DNA of 64,000 nucleotides from Malania oleifera (GCF_029873635.1 NC_080418.1:10492062-10556061); one strand, 5' to 3'; numbered from the stretch's first letter, positions 11,404-22,060 are shown. Notes: generated by a model from the letters alone, not told the origin. Numbers and translations are program-made.

Positions 11404-12732
11404 ATTCCATTATAATCCCTGCTCCATAAATTGGGACGGAGCTTCCTTTACACTCTGCTGCTTACAAGAGGTACAGCTCCCTCCTAATCCGCTGCTTACA
11501 AGAGGTACAGTTCCCTCCTAATCCACTACTTACAAGAGATATAGCTCTCTCCTCAACCCCGGTTCACAAACCGAACCTTAAATACAATTTAATCTGCAAA
11601 ACACTCAATGTTGCTTCTAACAAAGCTAGTGAGTACAATTCAAAGTCCTAGTACATAATCATATGATAAAACTTGAAGCTCGATATGAATGAAACGATAA
11701 CATCGTTTTATGAATGAAATGCTTTAGTAAACAATTTCCCTCTTTAACCAAAACTCCCAAGTAATGACATATTTAAAATGCTTTGGAGAATTTTAGGGTT
11801 CTTAGTTCATGTTGCAAAAATGCACAAATTTATTTGATGTGAACTTATTAATAAAAACTTTGTCATGAATATTGAATCAATCAAAATCACAAAGCTTTCT
11901 TTCAAATATTCAATCACAACACAACCTTTGCAATATGCAAATATATATAGATATGTATTCCAAAGATCAAAAACCAATCGGATCTATTTCAGAAAATATC
12001 CTTCAACAATATATGTTTTTAAGAATTCCAAGGATATCTAATCAAGTGGATTTTTAATATTAAAAGTATCGAGTCTTTGAATGGAAAAACTTACTTGAAC
12101 CTAAAATATTTAATCAATAGCTGAGGCTCTTTTCAAGTGGTAATTTTATCAAAATGATTTAATATTTATATGCACACTCAAGATCAACCTCTTAATACTT
12201 AATCAAAATAGATTTTGCAATAATAAGCTCTATGAACAATATATATACATATATATTTACTCTTGAATCAAAAACCAATCAACCAATAGCTAAAAAACTT
12301 TCCTAAGTAATGATCTTGTCAAAAGCAATTTTTATATGTATGTGCACACTCAAGATCAAACTTTTCTAATGATATTCAATAACAAGTGATGGGATGGGAA
12401 ACTCTTGAAAATATTAACTTGAATGATCAAACCTTAATACTAAAATGAAAAACAAGATGAGTAAACGAGTTCCCTTTGAGATTCTGAGTTGATTTGCCCA
12501 AGCTTGATGAGTAGAAGTTGAAGTGTAGGCAATCGTACAGCAATAAGAGCAAGTTTCTCAATATTCTTTCAATAAGATGTGTTCTTCTCTTCTTGTGTGT
12601 CTTAACTTTGTTCTAGGATTTAGATATTTAGTATTTATAGTGTATTACCCTTAGGATTGATCTCAACCGTTAGATCAAAGAAAAAGCTCGTGAGTTCTAT
12701 TAATAAAAATCTGAATTTTAAACTTTTCCGCG

Positions 12733-12898
12733 ACTTCAGGCTACTAAAGTTGAAGTTCAGGCTCCTAAAGTGACTTCAGGCGCCTGAAGTTGACTTTAGG
12801 CTACCGAAGCGCCTTGGCTAGGTTCTGTTTCACCATTAATTCTTCAGGCTACTGAAGAAATTCTTCAGGCGATTGAAGTTGAGTTCAGGCTACTGAAG
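12733..12898. repeat. Palindrome array in solo Sirevirus LTR
   Basis: The motif is TTCAGGCNNCTGAAG. A perfect 16-bp palindrome CTTCAGGCGCCTGAAG is at 12774-12789, with about seven variants around it. Measured from the LTR start it occupies nearly the same place as the array in Sirevirus 1. The arms are TTCAG/CTGAA again, but the core has changed from ACGT to GCGC. Confidence 0.75.
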
Positions 12899-13341
12899 TG
12901 CCATTTTTCTCAATTTTTTTTTTCTAATTTAAAAATCTACTTTGCTCTCTTTCTTGGGTCTTTTATAAAACATATTTTCCATGATTTTAAAAGTATTTCT
13001 AAGTCCATAAAAGTCCCCTAATGATATACATGAAATGCATGAATCCTAAAATCATTATAAGTTATGTTGAGCCTCAAATTAAATCATATGAAAATTTAAG
13101 TACATGAATTCTAAATACCTATTCCCAATATGTTCTTGAACTTTTCCGCTTGCATCTTGATTCTCATACTCTTTGGGTTCCATGGATTTTGCCAAGATTT
13201 GTAAGCTTTACTTGAAGGCTTCCATGACTCGTTATCTTTCCATGCATGCTTAATATAAGTCATGTTCACAAACTCAATGCACAGATTAAATACCAAGTGA
13301 TTTGTCATTATCAAAATCGAATTGGACTCGTAGAGTCAACA

Positions 13342-13683
13342 AAGAAATCATGCAATAGAAGAGGCTTCTTGGGAGCTCGAAGAACAGGTCAGACAAAAGT
13401 ACCCACAATTGTTCCAAGAAGTTCAGATGTAATTAGAAAATGTAAGTAAATGTGTAATATTTCTTTTGCAGGTACATGTAATACTTTAATTAGTAAGTGG
13501 TATTTTAGATTTAGGGGAAATTTTCTTTTGTATATGTAATCTCTCAGGACTCAGAATGTAACCACGGTATTCCTCCGCCATAAGTGAGGGTAAGTAATAA
13601 ATAAGTAGACCATTTTGCCTTAAGGGATGATAAATTATATGAATAGTAAATTTCAAGGAAAAAATTTTATAAGGAGGAGAGAA
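13342..13683 (+). pseudogene. Gypsy A pol C-terminus (chromodomain tail) and 3' leader
   Basis: The first 90 bases match the chromodomain end of element C's pol (34715-34796), including EEASWE- and LFQE-like codons in broken frames. This shows that the coding sequence was continuous before the solo LTR inserted. The rest is 3' untranslated sequence. It ends in the purine-rich AAGGAGGAGAG (13671-13681) just before the LTR, a probable polypurine tract. Confidence 0.7.
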
Positions 13684-13789
13684 TGTAATGACCCAAAGAA
13701 TAATGGTATTTAAATAATAACAGAGAGGGAAATGGAAAAAAAAGTTTTATATATATATATATATATAATAATATAAAAGCGGCAGCAAG

Positions 13790-14230
13790 CTTCGTCAACG
13801 AACGAGTTGCATTATGAGCTCGTCGATGAAGGTGTCTTCGTCGACGAGAAGATACCAAGAGAATATTTGGGCCTCTGAATTTCGTCGATGAAGGTGTGTT
13901 CGTCGACGAGAAGATACCGAGACGATATTTGGGCCTCTAAATTTCGTCGACGAAGGGGAGAGTATAATGACTCGAAGAATAATGGTATTTAAATAATAAG
14001 AGAAAGGGAAATGGGAACAGAAGCAGAAGGAGGCAGCAGGCTTCGTTGACAAACGCTTCACGTTCGTCAAAGATGTGGCAGTATAGGCTTGTCAACGAAG
14101 GTGGACCTCATCGACGAGAAGATACCGAGGGGATATTTTTGGGCCTCTGAATTTCATCGACGAATAGGAGAGTTCATCAACGAATTGTCTATTGACCTCG
14201 TCGATGAGGTGACATGGTTCGTTGATGAAG
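13790..14230. repeat. TTCGTCGACGAA palindrome array, gypsy A U3
   Basis: About thirteen copies of a 12-bp palindrome TTCGTCGACGAA or variants occur upstream of the TATA box. Most variants differ by CG to TG or CA (TTCGTCGATGAA, TTCGTCAACGAA). The same array is present in both element C LTRs and in the antisense solo LTR. Confidence 0.8.
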
Positions 14231-14237
14231 CCCACAG

Positions 14238-14245
14238 TATAAATA
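14238..14245 (+). promoter_or_regulatory. TATA box of gypsy A LTR
   Basis: TATAAATA lies just downstream of the palindrome array. Equivalent TATAAGTA sites are in the element C LTRs (26415-26422 and 35297-35304), and a TATAAATA is in the antisense solo LTR (complement of 30546-30553). Conserved placement supports a retrotransposon core promoter. Confidence 0.6.
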
Positions 14246-14971
14246 GTGCTCTCAGATTTTTATGCAGAAGTTTCAGTGAAAACCTTTCCTCTCTCTCTCT
14301 CTCCTACGGTTTCTCCCTCTTCTCTCTTCAATTTCGGCTCTATCATTAGCCGGATCGATGATCTGAGATCACCACCACGCTCCTAAGAAAGTTCTCTCCA
14401 AGTCTGCTGGAGCAGATCGTCGGTGGGGCTGAGTTAAATTTCATCTCAGATTCAGGGTAAGGCCTTTTATGCAAAATTAGGCTTTCCAGTAGTTGTAGGA
14501 AATGTAGTAGACGTAGAAATAATGATATTATGTTCTGATAAATGTTGTTTTCAGGGTGTTGAGTGGGGAACCATGCGGGTGTAGGACCTGTCATAGTAGG
14601 GGATTCTAGCAGGAAACAGGTAAGAGAAATATGCAATGCTAGACAATTTTGTTATGATTTAGTACAAAACATATGATTTTAGAAAATTATTATTCAGACC
14701 CTATATACAATTTCTAGAGCCTGATAATATTGATATTTAGTTGTGTGGCATGAGTTTAAATTAGATTAGTACATGGTTTATATAATTTTCTGAATACCAT
14801 GATTTATAGTATACGTACAGAAACTAGTATTTTACAGTATTTTTAGAATACTATGTTATACAAGTCATAGAACCATAACATTCAGCTACTACAGTTAATC
14901 ACATATTTCAATTATTCAGTTATGTAGATATTTCAGATATTCAGTTATTACAGTTTATTCAAATCAGTTTA

Positions 14972-16672
14972 CAATGATGCATTAAATGAAAACCTTTCAG
15001 AGAAACTGAAACTTCCTAAAGAGTGGAAATATGACAAAAATCACCTAAAAGAACAAATTCTTGGTGAAACCTCAAAAGGAATAACTACTAGAGCCTCACT
15101 AAAAAATATTTGCAATCATTATGCTTTCTTATCCCAACATGAACCAAAAAATATTGAAGATGCCTTAAATGATGACTCTTGGATTATAGCTATGCAAGAG
15201 GAATTAAATCAATTCGAAAGAACTCAAGTATGGGAACTAATACCAAAACCCAAAGATAAATCAATTATAGGAACTAAATGGGTGTTTAGAAATAAGAAGG
15301 ATGAAAACGGAGTTGTTGTGAGAAATAAAGCTAGGTTAGTGGCACAAGGATATAATCAAGAAGAGGGAATTGATTACGATGAAACTTTTGCACCTGTGGC
15401 AAGAATGGAAGCCATTAGGATGCTTTTAGCCTATGCAGCCCATAAGGATTTTAAGTTATATCAAATGGATGTGAAGAGTGCATTTTTGAATGGATATATA
15501 AACGAAGAAGTATATGTCAAACAACCACCAAGGTTTGAAAATTCTAAAAATCCAAACCATGTATTCAAATTGACAAAAGCTCTTTATGGTTTGAAACAAG
15601 CTCCAAGAGCTTGGTATGAGAGATTAAGTAAATTCTTACTTAAAAATGAATTTACAAGAGGAAAAGTTGATAGTACCTTATTCATTAAAACTAAAAACAA
15701 AGATTTGTTATTAGTTCAAATATATGTGGATGATATTATATTTGGAGCTACAAATAAAGATCTATGTAAAGAATTTGCCACATGTATGCAAAAAGAGTTT
15801 GAGATGACTATGATGGGAGAATTAAATTACTTTCTTGGATTACAAATCAAACAAGAAAAAATGGAATTTTATAAATCAAACTAAATACATTAAAGACATG
15901 TTAAAAAAGTTTGATATGGAAGAAAGTAAACCCATAGGAACTCCTATGAGTACTTCAACTAGTCTTGACAAAGTTGAAAAAGGGAAACAAGTTGATACTA
16001 AGCATTATCGAGGAATGATAGGAAGCCTACTCTATTTAACAGCAAGTAGGCCAGATATTATGTTTAGTGTATGTATGTGTGCAAGATTTCAGTCAGCCCC
16101 AAAGGAATCACATCAAACAGCATTCAAAAGAATTTTTAGGTATCTCATAGGTACACTTGAACTAGGTTTATGGTATCCAAAGGAATCTGGATTGAAATGA
16201 TTAGTTATTCAAACGCAGGCTTTTCTGGATGTAAAATAGATAGAAAAAGCACAAGTAGAACATGTCATTTTCTAGGACATTCTCTAGTTTCATGGTCTTC
16301 AAAGAAACAAAATTTTGTAGCATTATCCACAGCAAAGCAGAATACATTGCTGCAGGAAGTTGTTGTGCTCAAACATTATATATGAAACAACAGTTAAGAG
16401 ATTTTCAAATACAATATCAAACTATCAATATCAAATCTGATAACACAAGTGCTATTAATATTTCAAAAAATCCAATATCTCACTCAAGAACAAAACACAT
16501 CGATATAAGACATCATTTCTTGAGAGATCATGTACAAAATGAAGATATAGTACTAGAATTTGTAAATACACATGATCAATTAGCAGATATTTTTACAAAA
16601 CCTTTGTCGGAAGAAAGATTCATATTTATAAGAAGAGAATTGGGCATGCTTCACAGTCGTGAAGAAATCTAG
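14972..16672 (+). pseudogene. Copia pol fragment (RT-RNase H), frameshifted
   Basis: This is the C-terminal part of pol and starts shortly before the reverse transcriptase. RT is open from 15192 to 15884 with YVDDIIFG near 15725. A base missing near 15855 shifts the frame, and further shifts occur near 16190 and 16340 in the RNase H. At the DNA level the RT region is nearly identical by eye to Sirevirus 1. It encodes no complete enzyme. Confidence 0.85.
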
Positions 16673-16686
16673 AAATTGTTCTGGTT

Positions 16687-16848
16687 GACAGACGACTGCC
16701 ACCAGAGTACCAGGCAACTGCCTGGCTACTATTTTTCAAAATTCCACAAACACAAGCGCCTGCCACATTGAAGCAGGCGACTGCCTCGCGGCGGATAGGG
16801 TTTAAAACCCTATTTTAGGTCATTTTAAAACCCACTAGGCGCCTGACC
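16687..16848. repeat. Palindrome array between pol and ORF3, Sirevirus 2
   Basis: Short inverted repeats include CCAGGCAACTGCCTGG at 16710-16725 and GCAGGCGACTGCC-like copies near 16690, 16773 and 16836. The position matches the array at 3201-3341 in Sirevirus 1 although the motif differs. Confidence 0.65.
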
Positions 16849-16998
16849 ATTTATTTTTCTCTCTGAAACCTTTCGTCTCCATCACTATCCATATACGAAT
16901 CTTGTTCAAAGCATCTAGCTACCTCATATCAAATCCTTCCTCCACACAAAAACCCGAACTTAACTTAGAGTTTCCTTGTTTTTTTTCTTCATACAAAC

Positions 16999-18294
16999 AT
17001 GCCTAGATCAAAATCCGTTGGTGTTAAAGGATCCTCATCTTCCACAAGAATCAATAATGATGAGGTGGAGAAATGGTTGGTCACTCCACACGCCAAGAAC
17101 CTTTACCGAAATCAAATTGCTTCAGCTGAACCAATATTAGGTAAGGTTCTCGACGTAACATTCTTCAATTCCGATTTTCCCGAAATCATGGAACTTTTCA
17201 AGAACATTGGATGGGATAAGTTTATCACCTACCAAGCTAAAGGCTATTATCCCAATGTTGTCCATATTTTTTATGTAAACATGGAGCGATACGAAAATGG
17301 AATCAAAACAAATTTTCTTGGGAAAGACATCCACTTAACGTCAATATCTTTGGGAAAGATTCTTCGAATTAAGCCAGGGGATTTTGAGGTTCATATTATC
17401 GAGAAGCAATGGATTCTGGCTCAAGGCTTTACACCACAAGAGTTTTTGCCTCTGGTTATGAATGACACTCCTGTAAACTTTAGTCATCCTCCACTTTATA
17501 AGCAGCTTAGTTTGAAAGCCTTAATTTTGCACAAGCTCACTACAAACAATATTTTACCACGATCTGGTTCTCTCGATCATATTTCGTTTCTAGACTGTTT
17601 TGTAATATGGTGCATTCTCAAAGGGAAGAAGATGGATCTTCCAAGTTTGATCATTCAATGGATTATCATGAAAGTTAATGCTCCCCGTGTTGTTCTACCA
17701 TATGCGGGAATGTTGAATATGGTTTTCGCTCATTTTAATGTTTTAACACCATCATTCAACTTCACTAGTAAGACATACTATGATATCTTTTCTGATACCG
17801 TTCTAAAACGGATGGGTTATAAAAATTCTCCTCAAGGGTGGTTCCATAAAGGACATAGAAATGTCTCATCTGCACCACCACCTTCTTCATCTTCCATCCA
17901 AACACCTTCATTTCAGCTTGCTCCAGACACTCCTTCTTGGTTTGTTTCATTTTTTAACCATTACGTGACGTTTAGTGATGGTATGAAATCTGGCCTCAGT
18001 ACTCTACAAGAGAAAGTTACCTCCATCGAAACTCATTGGTCACACATTGATAAAAGAGTTGAAAAGATTGAGCAACAATTGGCCAGTTCTTCAAAAGGAA
18101 AATCTCCTATGAGTATTAGTTCTGATACATCCAGTGAGGATGAATCTGGAGAACAAGAAGAAGGAGAAGATGAAAGTGAACAAGAGGAAGGAGATAATGA
18201 ATCTGGAGACCAAGAAGTAGGAGACGATGAAGAAGTAGGAGACGATGAAGAAGAAGGAGATGATGAAAGTGAAAATATGGAAGCCTCTGACTGA
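16999..18294 (+). CDS. Sirevirus third ORF (ORF3), intact, 431 codons, function unknown
   Basis: The frame is open from ATG 16999 to TGA 18292-18294, although pol next to it is frameshifted. N-terminus: short, Lys/Ser-rich. Residues about 40-275: globular region sharing PILGKVLDV, the GW.KFIT stretch, HPPLYKQL and LKGKK with the first copy. Residues about 290-320: Ser/Pro-rich linker. Residues about 320-360: probable coiled coil (PSWFVSF, then heptad-like). C-terminus: about 60 residues of Glu/Asp/Ser with repeated GDDEE. No signal peptide, membrane helix, zinc finger or catalytic signature was seen. About half the residues match the ORF at 3541-4860 by eye, far less than for pol. It occupies the slot called env-like in Sireviruses, but nothing here looks like an envelope. 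An accessory structural or nucleic-acid role is inference. Confidence 0.75.
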   Translation: MPRSKSVGVKGSSSSTRINNDEVEKWLVTPHAKNLYRNQIASAEPILGKVLDVTFFNSDFPEIMELFKNIGWDKFITYQAKGYYPNVVHIFYVNMERYENGIKTNFLGKDIHLTSISLGKILRIKPGDFEVHIIEKQWILAQGFTPQEFLPLVMNDTPVNFSHPPLYKQLSLKALILHKLTTNNILPRSGSLDHISFLDCFVIWCILKGKKMDLPSLIIQWIIMKVNAPRVVLPYAGMLNMVFAHFNVLTPSFNFTSKTYYDIFSDTVLKRMGYKNSPQGWFHKGHRNVSSAPPPSSSSIQTPSFQLAPDTPSWFVSFFNHYVTFSDGMKSGLSTLQEKVTSIETHWSHIDKRVEKIEQQLASSSKGKSPMSISSDTSSEDESGEQEEGEDESEQEEGDNESGDQEVGDDEEVGDDEEEGDDESENMEASD

Positions 18295-18614
18295 TGTGCT
18301 CTTATCTATCACTTTCATATGTTTTCATGTCTTCAAGTATTATCGGATAAGAAATCTTTGATGTTCTAAAACTAGTACTTTGACTTGCAGCATTTCTTTG
18401 TTTTGTCTCACTTTTTCCTTTTTGATTGATGTCCAAAGGGGGAGAAATTTTTTAAGAGAAGTGAGTGCAAAAATATGATATATATGGTTTATTCATGGAT
18501 TATATTTTGGACTTACATACATAAATTGTATCATGCTTATTGATAGGGGGAGCCATGAATATTAAAATCTTATTATTTTTGCTCTCGATTTGTCATCATC
18601 AAAAATGGGGAGAT
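18295..18614 (+). other. ORF3-to-LTR region with repeated polypurine tracts, Sirevirus 2
   Basis: Purine tracts lie at 18435-18445 (AAAGGGGGAGA), 18545-18552 (AGGGGGAG) and 18601-18613, the last adjoining the LTR with one G-to-T change. The region is laid out as in Sirevirus 1. No gene is present. Confidence 0.75.
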
Positions 18615-20361
18615 TGTTAGCCTAATAAGGCTTACAATTCTTATTTTGATGATAACAAATCAATGATATGTTTAATATGTTTCAAGTAAAATTTTTTCGG
18701 GATAGTGACAAAGCCCAAGTGCATAAAGAAGCCTATGGATTACAAAGAATTCTTGAAGAACACAAATATAGTTTATGGATTACAAAGAATCCTTGAAGAA
18801 CACAAAGAAAAGCTTATGGATTACAAAGAGCATGAGGAATAAAATTATACTGATGAAAAGCTCAAATAAAATATTAAAACAACAAAGATGATGGAAGAAC
18901 AAGATTGAAGATTAAAGAATTATATTTTAGGATGTTCTTAATGTAAGTACTTCAAAGGTTAAACTCAAACATAAAGTGGTTTAAAGCTCATAGAAAATCA
19001 AAAATATTTTTTTTACATATATACTCTAAAAAGTTTTTTTTTTTTTTTAAATAAAAAGGGCTTAAGAAGGGAAGATTTTTTTTAAACCATTTTTTTTAAA
19101 CATATATACTCTAAAAAGTTTTTTATAATAAATAAAAGGGCTTAAGAAGGGAAGATTTTTTAAACCATGTTTTTAAATATATTTATTTCAAAATATTTGG
19201 AAACGAATTTTAGAAATCTTTGGGAGTAATGGATAGCTTCTAAAAACATCTATAAATAGTCAAAAACTTCAAAGGTTTAAAATAAAGATCATAGAGGCAA
19301 TATTGAAAGGTTTTTGAAATTAAGAAATTCTCAAAAGTTTCAGATCTAGAAATCTTCAAAAGTTTCAGATCCAGAAATCTTCAAAGTTTCAGATCCAGCA
19401 ATCTTCAAAGTTTAAGATCAAGAAACCTTCAAGGTTTTTAGATCAAGCTACTTTTCAAAAGTTTTTAGATCAAGTAATTTTCAAGTATTCAAATTTCTCA
19501 AAGGATCTAAAATTTTCTTGTGCTTAAAATTTCTAATCTGATATTGATTTATATTTTTGAAGCAAAGTTTTAAAAAATCAGAATCTTTCATTTTCTTTGA
19601 AAAATCATTTGGTAATTCACACTAAGTGTTGAGCTTCAAATTTCTTATATTTGAGTTACTTTGGAGTATAAGTGAGCTGATCATTATACTAATCTACTCT
19701 ATTGTGAGAGTTCTCTTTTGTACACAAATTTCCTTATCATCATTCTTAAACAATTCAGAGTTGTTGAATCGTTGGACCAAATAAGGGGTTATTGTTTGGA
19801 GAGGTGGGCTCTAGCCTGACAGAAGGAGTGGTTGTAAATTGGTATTGTTCCACCAGGTAACAAAACTGATACAGTGGAATCCTTTGGTGTTTTGCCAAAG
19901 GCGAGGATGTAGGCTGTGTTGAAGCCGAACCTCGTAAAAATCTTGTGTCTTTCTCACTGCTTTACTTTATATTATTTACTTGCTATTGTGGTATGATTTA
20001 AATGTGCAGGTTGCAGATTCTTAAATGAGAAAGAAACAAAGGTACTTGATATTTAGAAAGTACGTTTTGATTAATCATTTGCGGAAACCCAAAAAGGGAG
20101 TACGTTGGTTAATCTGCAGAAATCTTGATCAAGTAAAGTGCATACTAAGGGTTTACAAAAAAAATCAACTAAAGTTCTAATATTTTTGATTGAGTGATTG
20201 AATTACGTTGATTTCATTAATTGACTTATGAATTTAAATTTCAGTATTTTTAAGTGTAGTTATCGTTTATATATCTTGTTTTCTGGGTAATTAAAAATCA
20301 TTAAAATTTAAAAAGAATCCAATTCACCCCCCCCCCTCTTGGGAAGTTATTCCTTATTTCA
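18615..20361 (+). repeat. 3' LTR of Sirevirus 2
   Basis: The LTR starts TGTTAGCC after the PPT and ends ATTTCA (1747 bp). It contains tandem duplications: about 44-bp units in 18720-18840, an approximately 100-bp duplication in 19015-19175, and about 24-bp TTTCAGATC-type repeats in 19325-19460. TATAAATA is at 19251-19258, the conserved hairpin at 19881-19901, then GCGAGGATGTAGG. The TTCAG/CTGAA palindromes of the other two Sirevirus LTRs are not visible here. Confidence 0.85.
19881..19901 (+). promoter_or_regulatory. 7-7-7 hairpin in Sirevirus 2 LTR
   Basis: CCTTTGG, a 7-nt loop and CCAAAGG form a perfect 7-bp stem followed by CGAGGATGTAGG. It matches the hairpins at 6757-6777 and 11383-11403. 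Confidence 0.6.
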
Positions 20362-21640
20362 TATATATTAGTATGATATGGCAGGAAATATGATTTTTAG
20401 AATGAAATGTACGATTTATTAAGCATTGTGTGGCATGAATATTATTTTACCTGAAAAGTATTATGTTGTGGTAATTTTACGAATGAAGCATGTTTTTATA
20501 GATTATGAGATAATGCAGTACATTATGGTTTCAAATACATGATAAATGGAATGTTTATTCAGAATGATATTTATGGAATGTTCGGCGTAAGGCTGTGATT
20601 GCTAGTCGGAGCAAGGCCGTGTATGATATATGATTTCGGTGCAAGGTCGTATGTATGATTTTGCCACAAGACCACAGATATGAAAGTAAACGGCGCAAGG
20701 TCGTATGTTTTTACGTTTTTACAGAACATGCTATCAATCTATTTACATTAAATTGAATATTATCATGTATTATGTATAATCAGAACCCAGATGATAATTC
20801 AGTTTAGTTACAGGGGCACGGTATCATTGTTATACAGATCAGATATTATGTTTAGAATTGTGCTAACCGCCCCATAAGGGAGTAGGAGATGGATAGTCGA
20901 TGTAGCTTTAAGTGTAAAGTTGTAGACGTCTACCTGGAAGTCCAGACCAGGGTGTGGCAGGCCCATCGTACTTACAAACATTTTTGACTCTGTAGTGGTC
21001 AGTCAACCATTGTCGGGTCCCCCCTTTGGGCTGCACAACCCGTCATAAGGGGTAATACATGACATTAGTTAGCTATGCATCCTTAAAGAATTTTCAATAT
21101 TATCAGTTATATCAGACATTTTATGAATTGTATGATTTATTAGAAAATACGAAAGTATATAATTATTTAGTATGATTTGATGAATGTTTTCAAGTATATG
21201 AAATGTATTGTATATATATAATTGCATCATATATTCATGTTGTCACACGATTGTATTTAGTTTATTTTCCCTTACTGAGAAGTGTCTCACCCCCGAACTT
21301 AATTAATTTTCAGGAAACCCAGAAAGACCGGCGAATCGTGGCCGCCGTTGAGTCAAGTGCACTACCCCACTAGGAGGGTAAGTTTGAACTAGGATCAGGA
21401 GACAATGATATGGGATCCTAGAGTTATTTTTTGTATTTTTGAGAGATTGTATAAAACCACAATGTTTTGGTTTATAGATAACTCTGGTATTATATATTTT
21501 GTGATAATCAGAATGATGATTTATATTTACTACTGCCTAGGTTCCGCTGTGTATGATAGGTATCCCCATTACCCATGGGTTCAGGTTGACTTTATTATTA
21601 AATATGTTTTATTATATGATAAGATAAGTAAGTCATTACA
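20362..21640 (+). repeat. 3' LTR of gypsy A, second part
   Basis: This continues the LTR after Sirevirus 2. It contains degenerate short repeats with GCAAGGTCGTATG near 20600-20715 and the conserved gypsy LTR block (about 20995-21065: CAACCATTGTCGGGTCCC, then a weak hairpin). It ends TCATTACA at 21640, matching GTTACA ends of element C's LTRs. No protein gene is visible. Confidence 0.75.
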
Positions 21641-21649
21641 GAAATAGCC

Positions 21650-22060
21650 CGACAAGAAATACCACGAAGAGCAGCTCGTCAAGAAATGCCACGAAGGGCA
21701 GCTCGGCAAGAAATGCCATAAAGGGCAACTCGATAAGAAATTCCACAAAGATCAGCTCGGCAAGAAATTCCATCAAGAGTAGCACGGCAAGAAATGGCCC
21801 TAAGAGCAGCTCAGCAAGAAATGCCACGAAGAGCAGCTCGACAAGAAATGTCGCGAAAAATAGCTCAGCGGAAACAGCTTGACAAGAAAAGCCACAAAGA
21901 GCAACTCGTAAAAAAGTGCCGCGAAGATCAGCTCGGTAGAAACAACTCAGCAAGAAATGCCCTAAAGAGCAGCTCATCAAGAGATGCCACTAAAAGCAGC
22001 TCCGCTGAAACAGTTCGGCAATAACCAGCTTAGCAAAGGTAGCTTGGCAAAGGCAACTTG
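21650..22060 (+). repeat. 27-bp minisatellite
   Basis: About ten to fourteen units of roughly AAGAGCAGCTCGNCAAGAAATGCCA-like sequence occur here. They are regular at first and degenerate after about 21860. The unit length is a multiple of three, so long repetitive frames stay open on both strands. These are by-products of the repeat rather than genes. It adjoins the gypsy A LTR end and may belong to a neighbouring element. Confidence 0.8.

Larger units (their letters stand above)
11096..13341 (-). mobile_element. Solo Sirevirus LTR, antisense, inside gypsy A pol
   Basis: Read on the minus strand the segment starts TGTTGACTC (13341) and ends with a C-run and ...CA (11096). It carries the GCGAGGACGTAGG block (complement of about 11371-11383), a TATAAATA (complement of 12632-12639) and a palindrome cluster near its start. 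These landmarks match the two forward Sirevirus LTRs in order. No internal Sirevirus sequence flanks it, and gypsy pol resumes on both sides, so it is a solo LTR. At 2246 bp it is the longest of the three. The flanks TAAGG and AAGAA are not a convincing target duplication. Confidence 0.8.
13684..14971 (+). repeat. 3' LTR of gypsy A, first part
   Basis: It begins TGTAATGACCC, matching TGTAGTGACCC of element C's LTR. The start is duplicated: 13684 to about 13962 recurs about 279 bp downstream from about 13963. An array of GTCGAC-centred palindromes (13790-14230) precedes TATAAATA at 14238-14245. Sirevirus 2 interrupts the LTR at about 14971-14975, where the bases CAATG are common to both sides. 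The LTR resumes at 20362. Confidence 0.8.
14972..20361 (+). mobile_element. Sirevirus-type Ty1/copia retrotransposon 2, 5'-truncated
   Basis: Homology to Sirevirus 1 begins abruptly in pol (matching about 1485 of that copy) and runs through RT, RNase H, ORF3, PPTs and a full 3' LTR. The 5' LTR, gag, protease and integrase are missing. The left junction lies in a stretch CAATG shared with gypsy LTR sequence, as expected of a deletion repaired at microhomology. It sits within gypsy A's LTR. Confidence 0.85.

Noticed and set aside
21636-22024. Long frames on both strands over the 27-bp repeats (21794-22024 + and 21636-21980 -)
   Set aside because: They are open only because the repeat length is a multiple of three. 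The composition is repetitive and no domain is seen.
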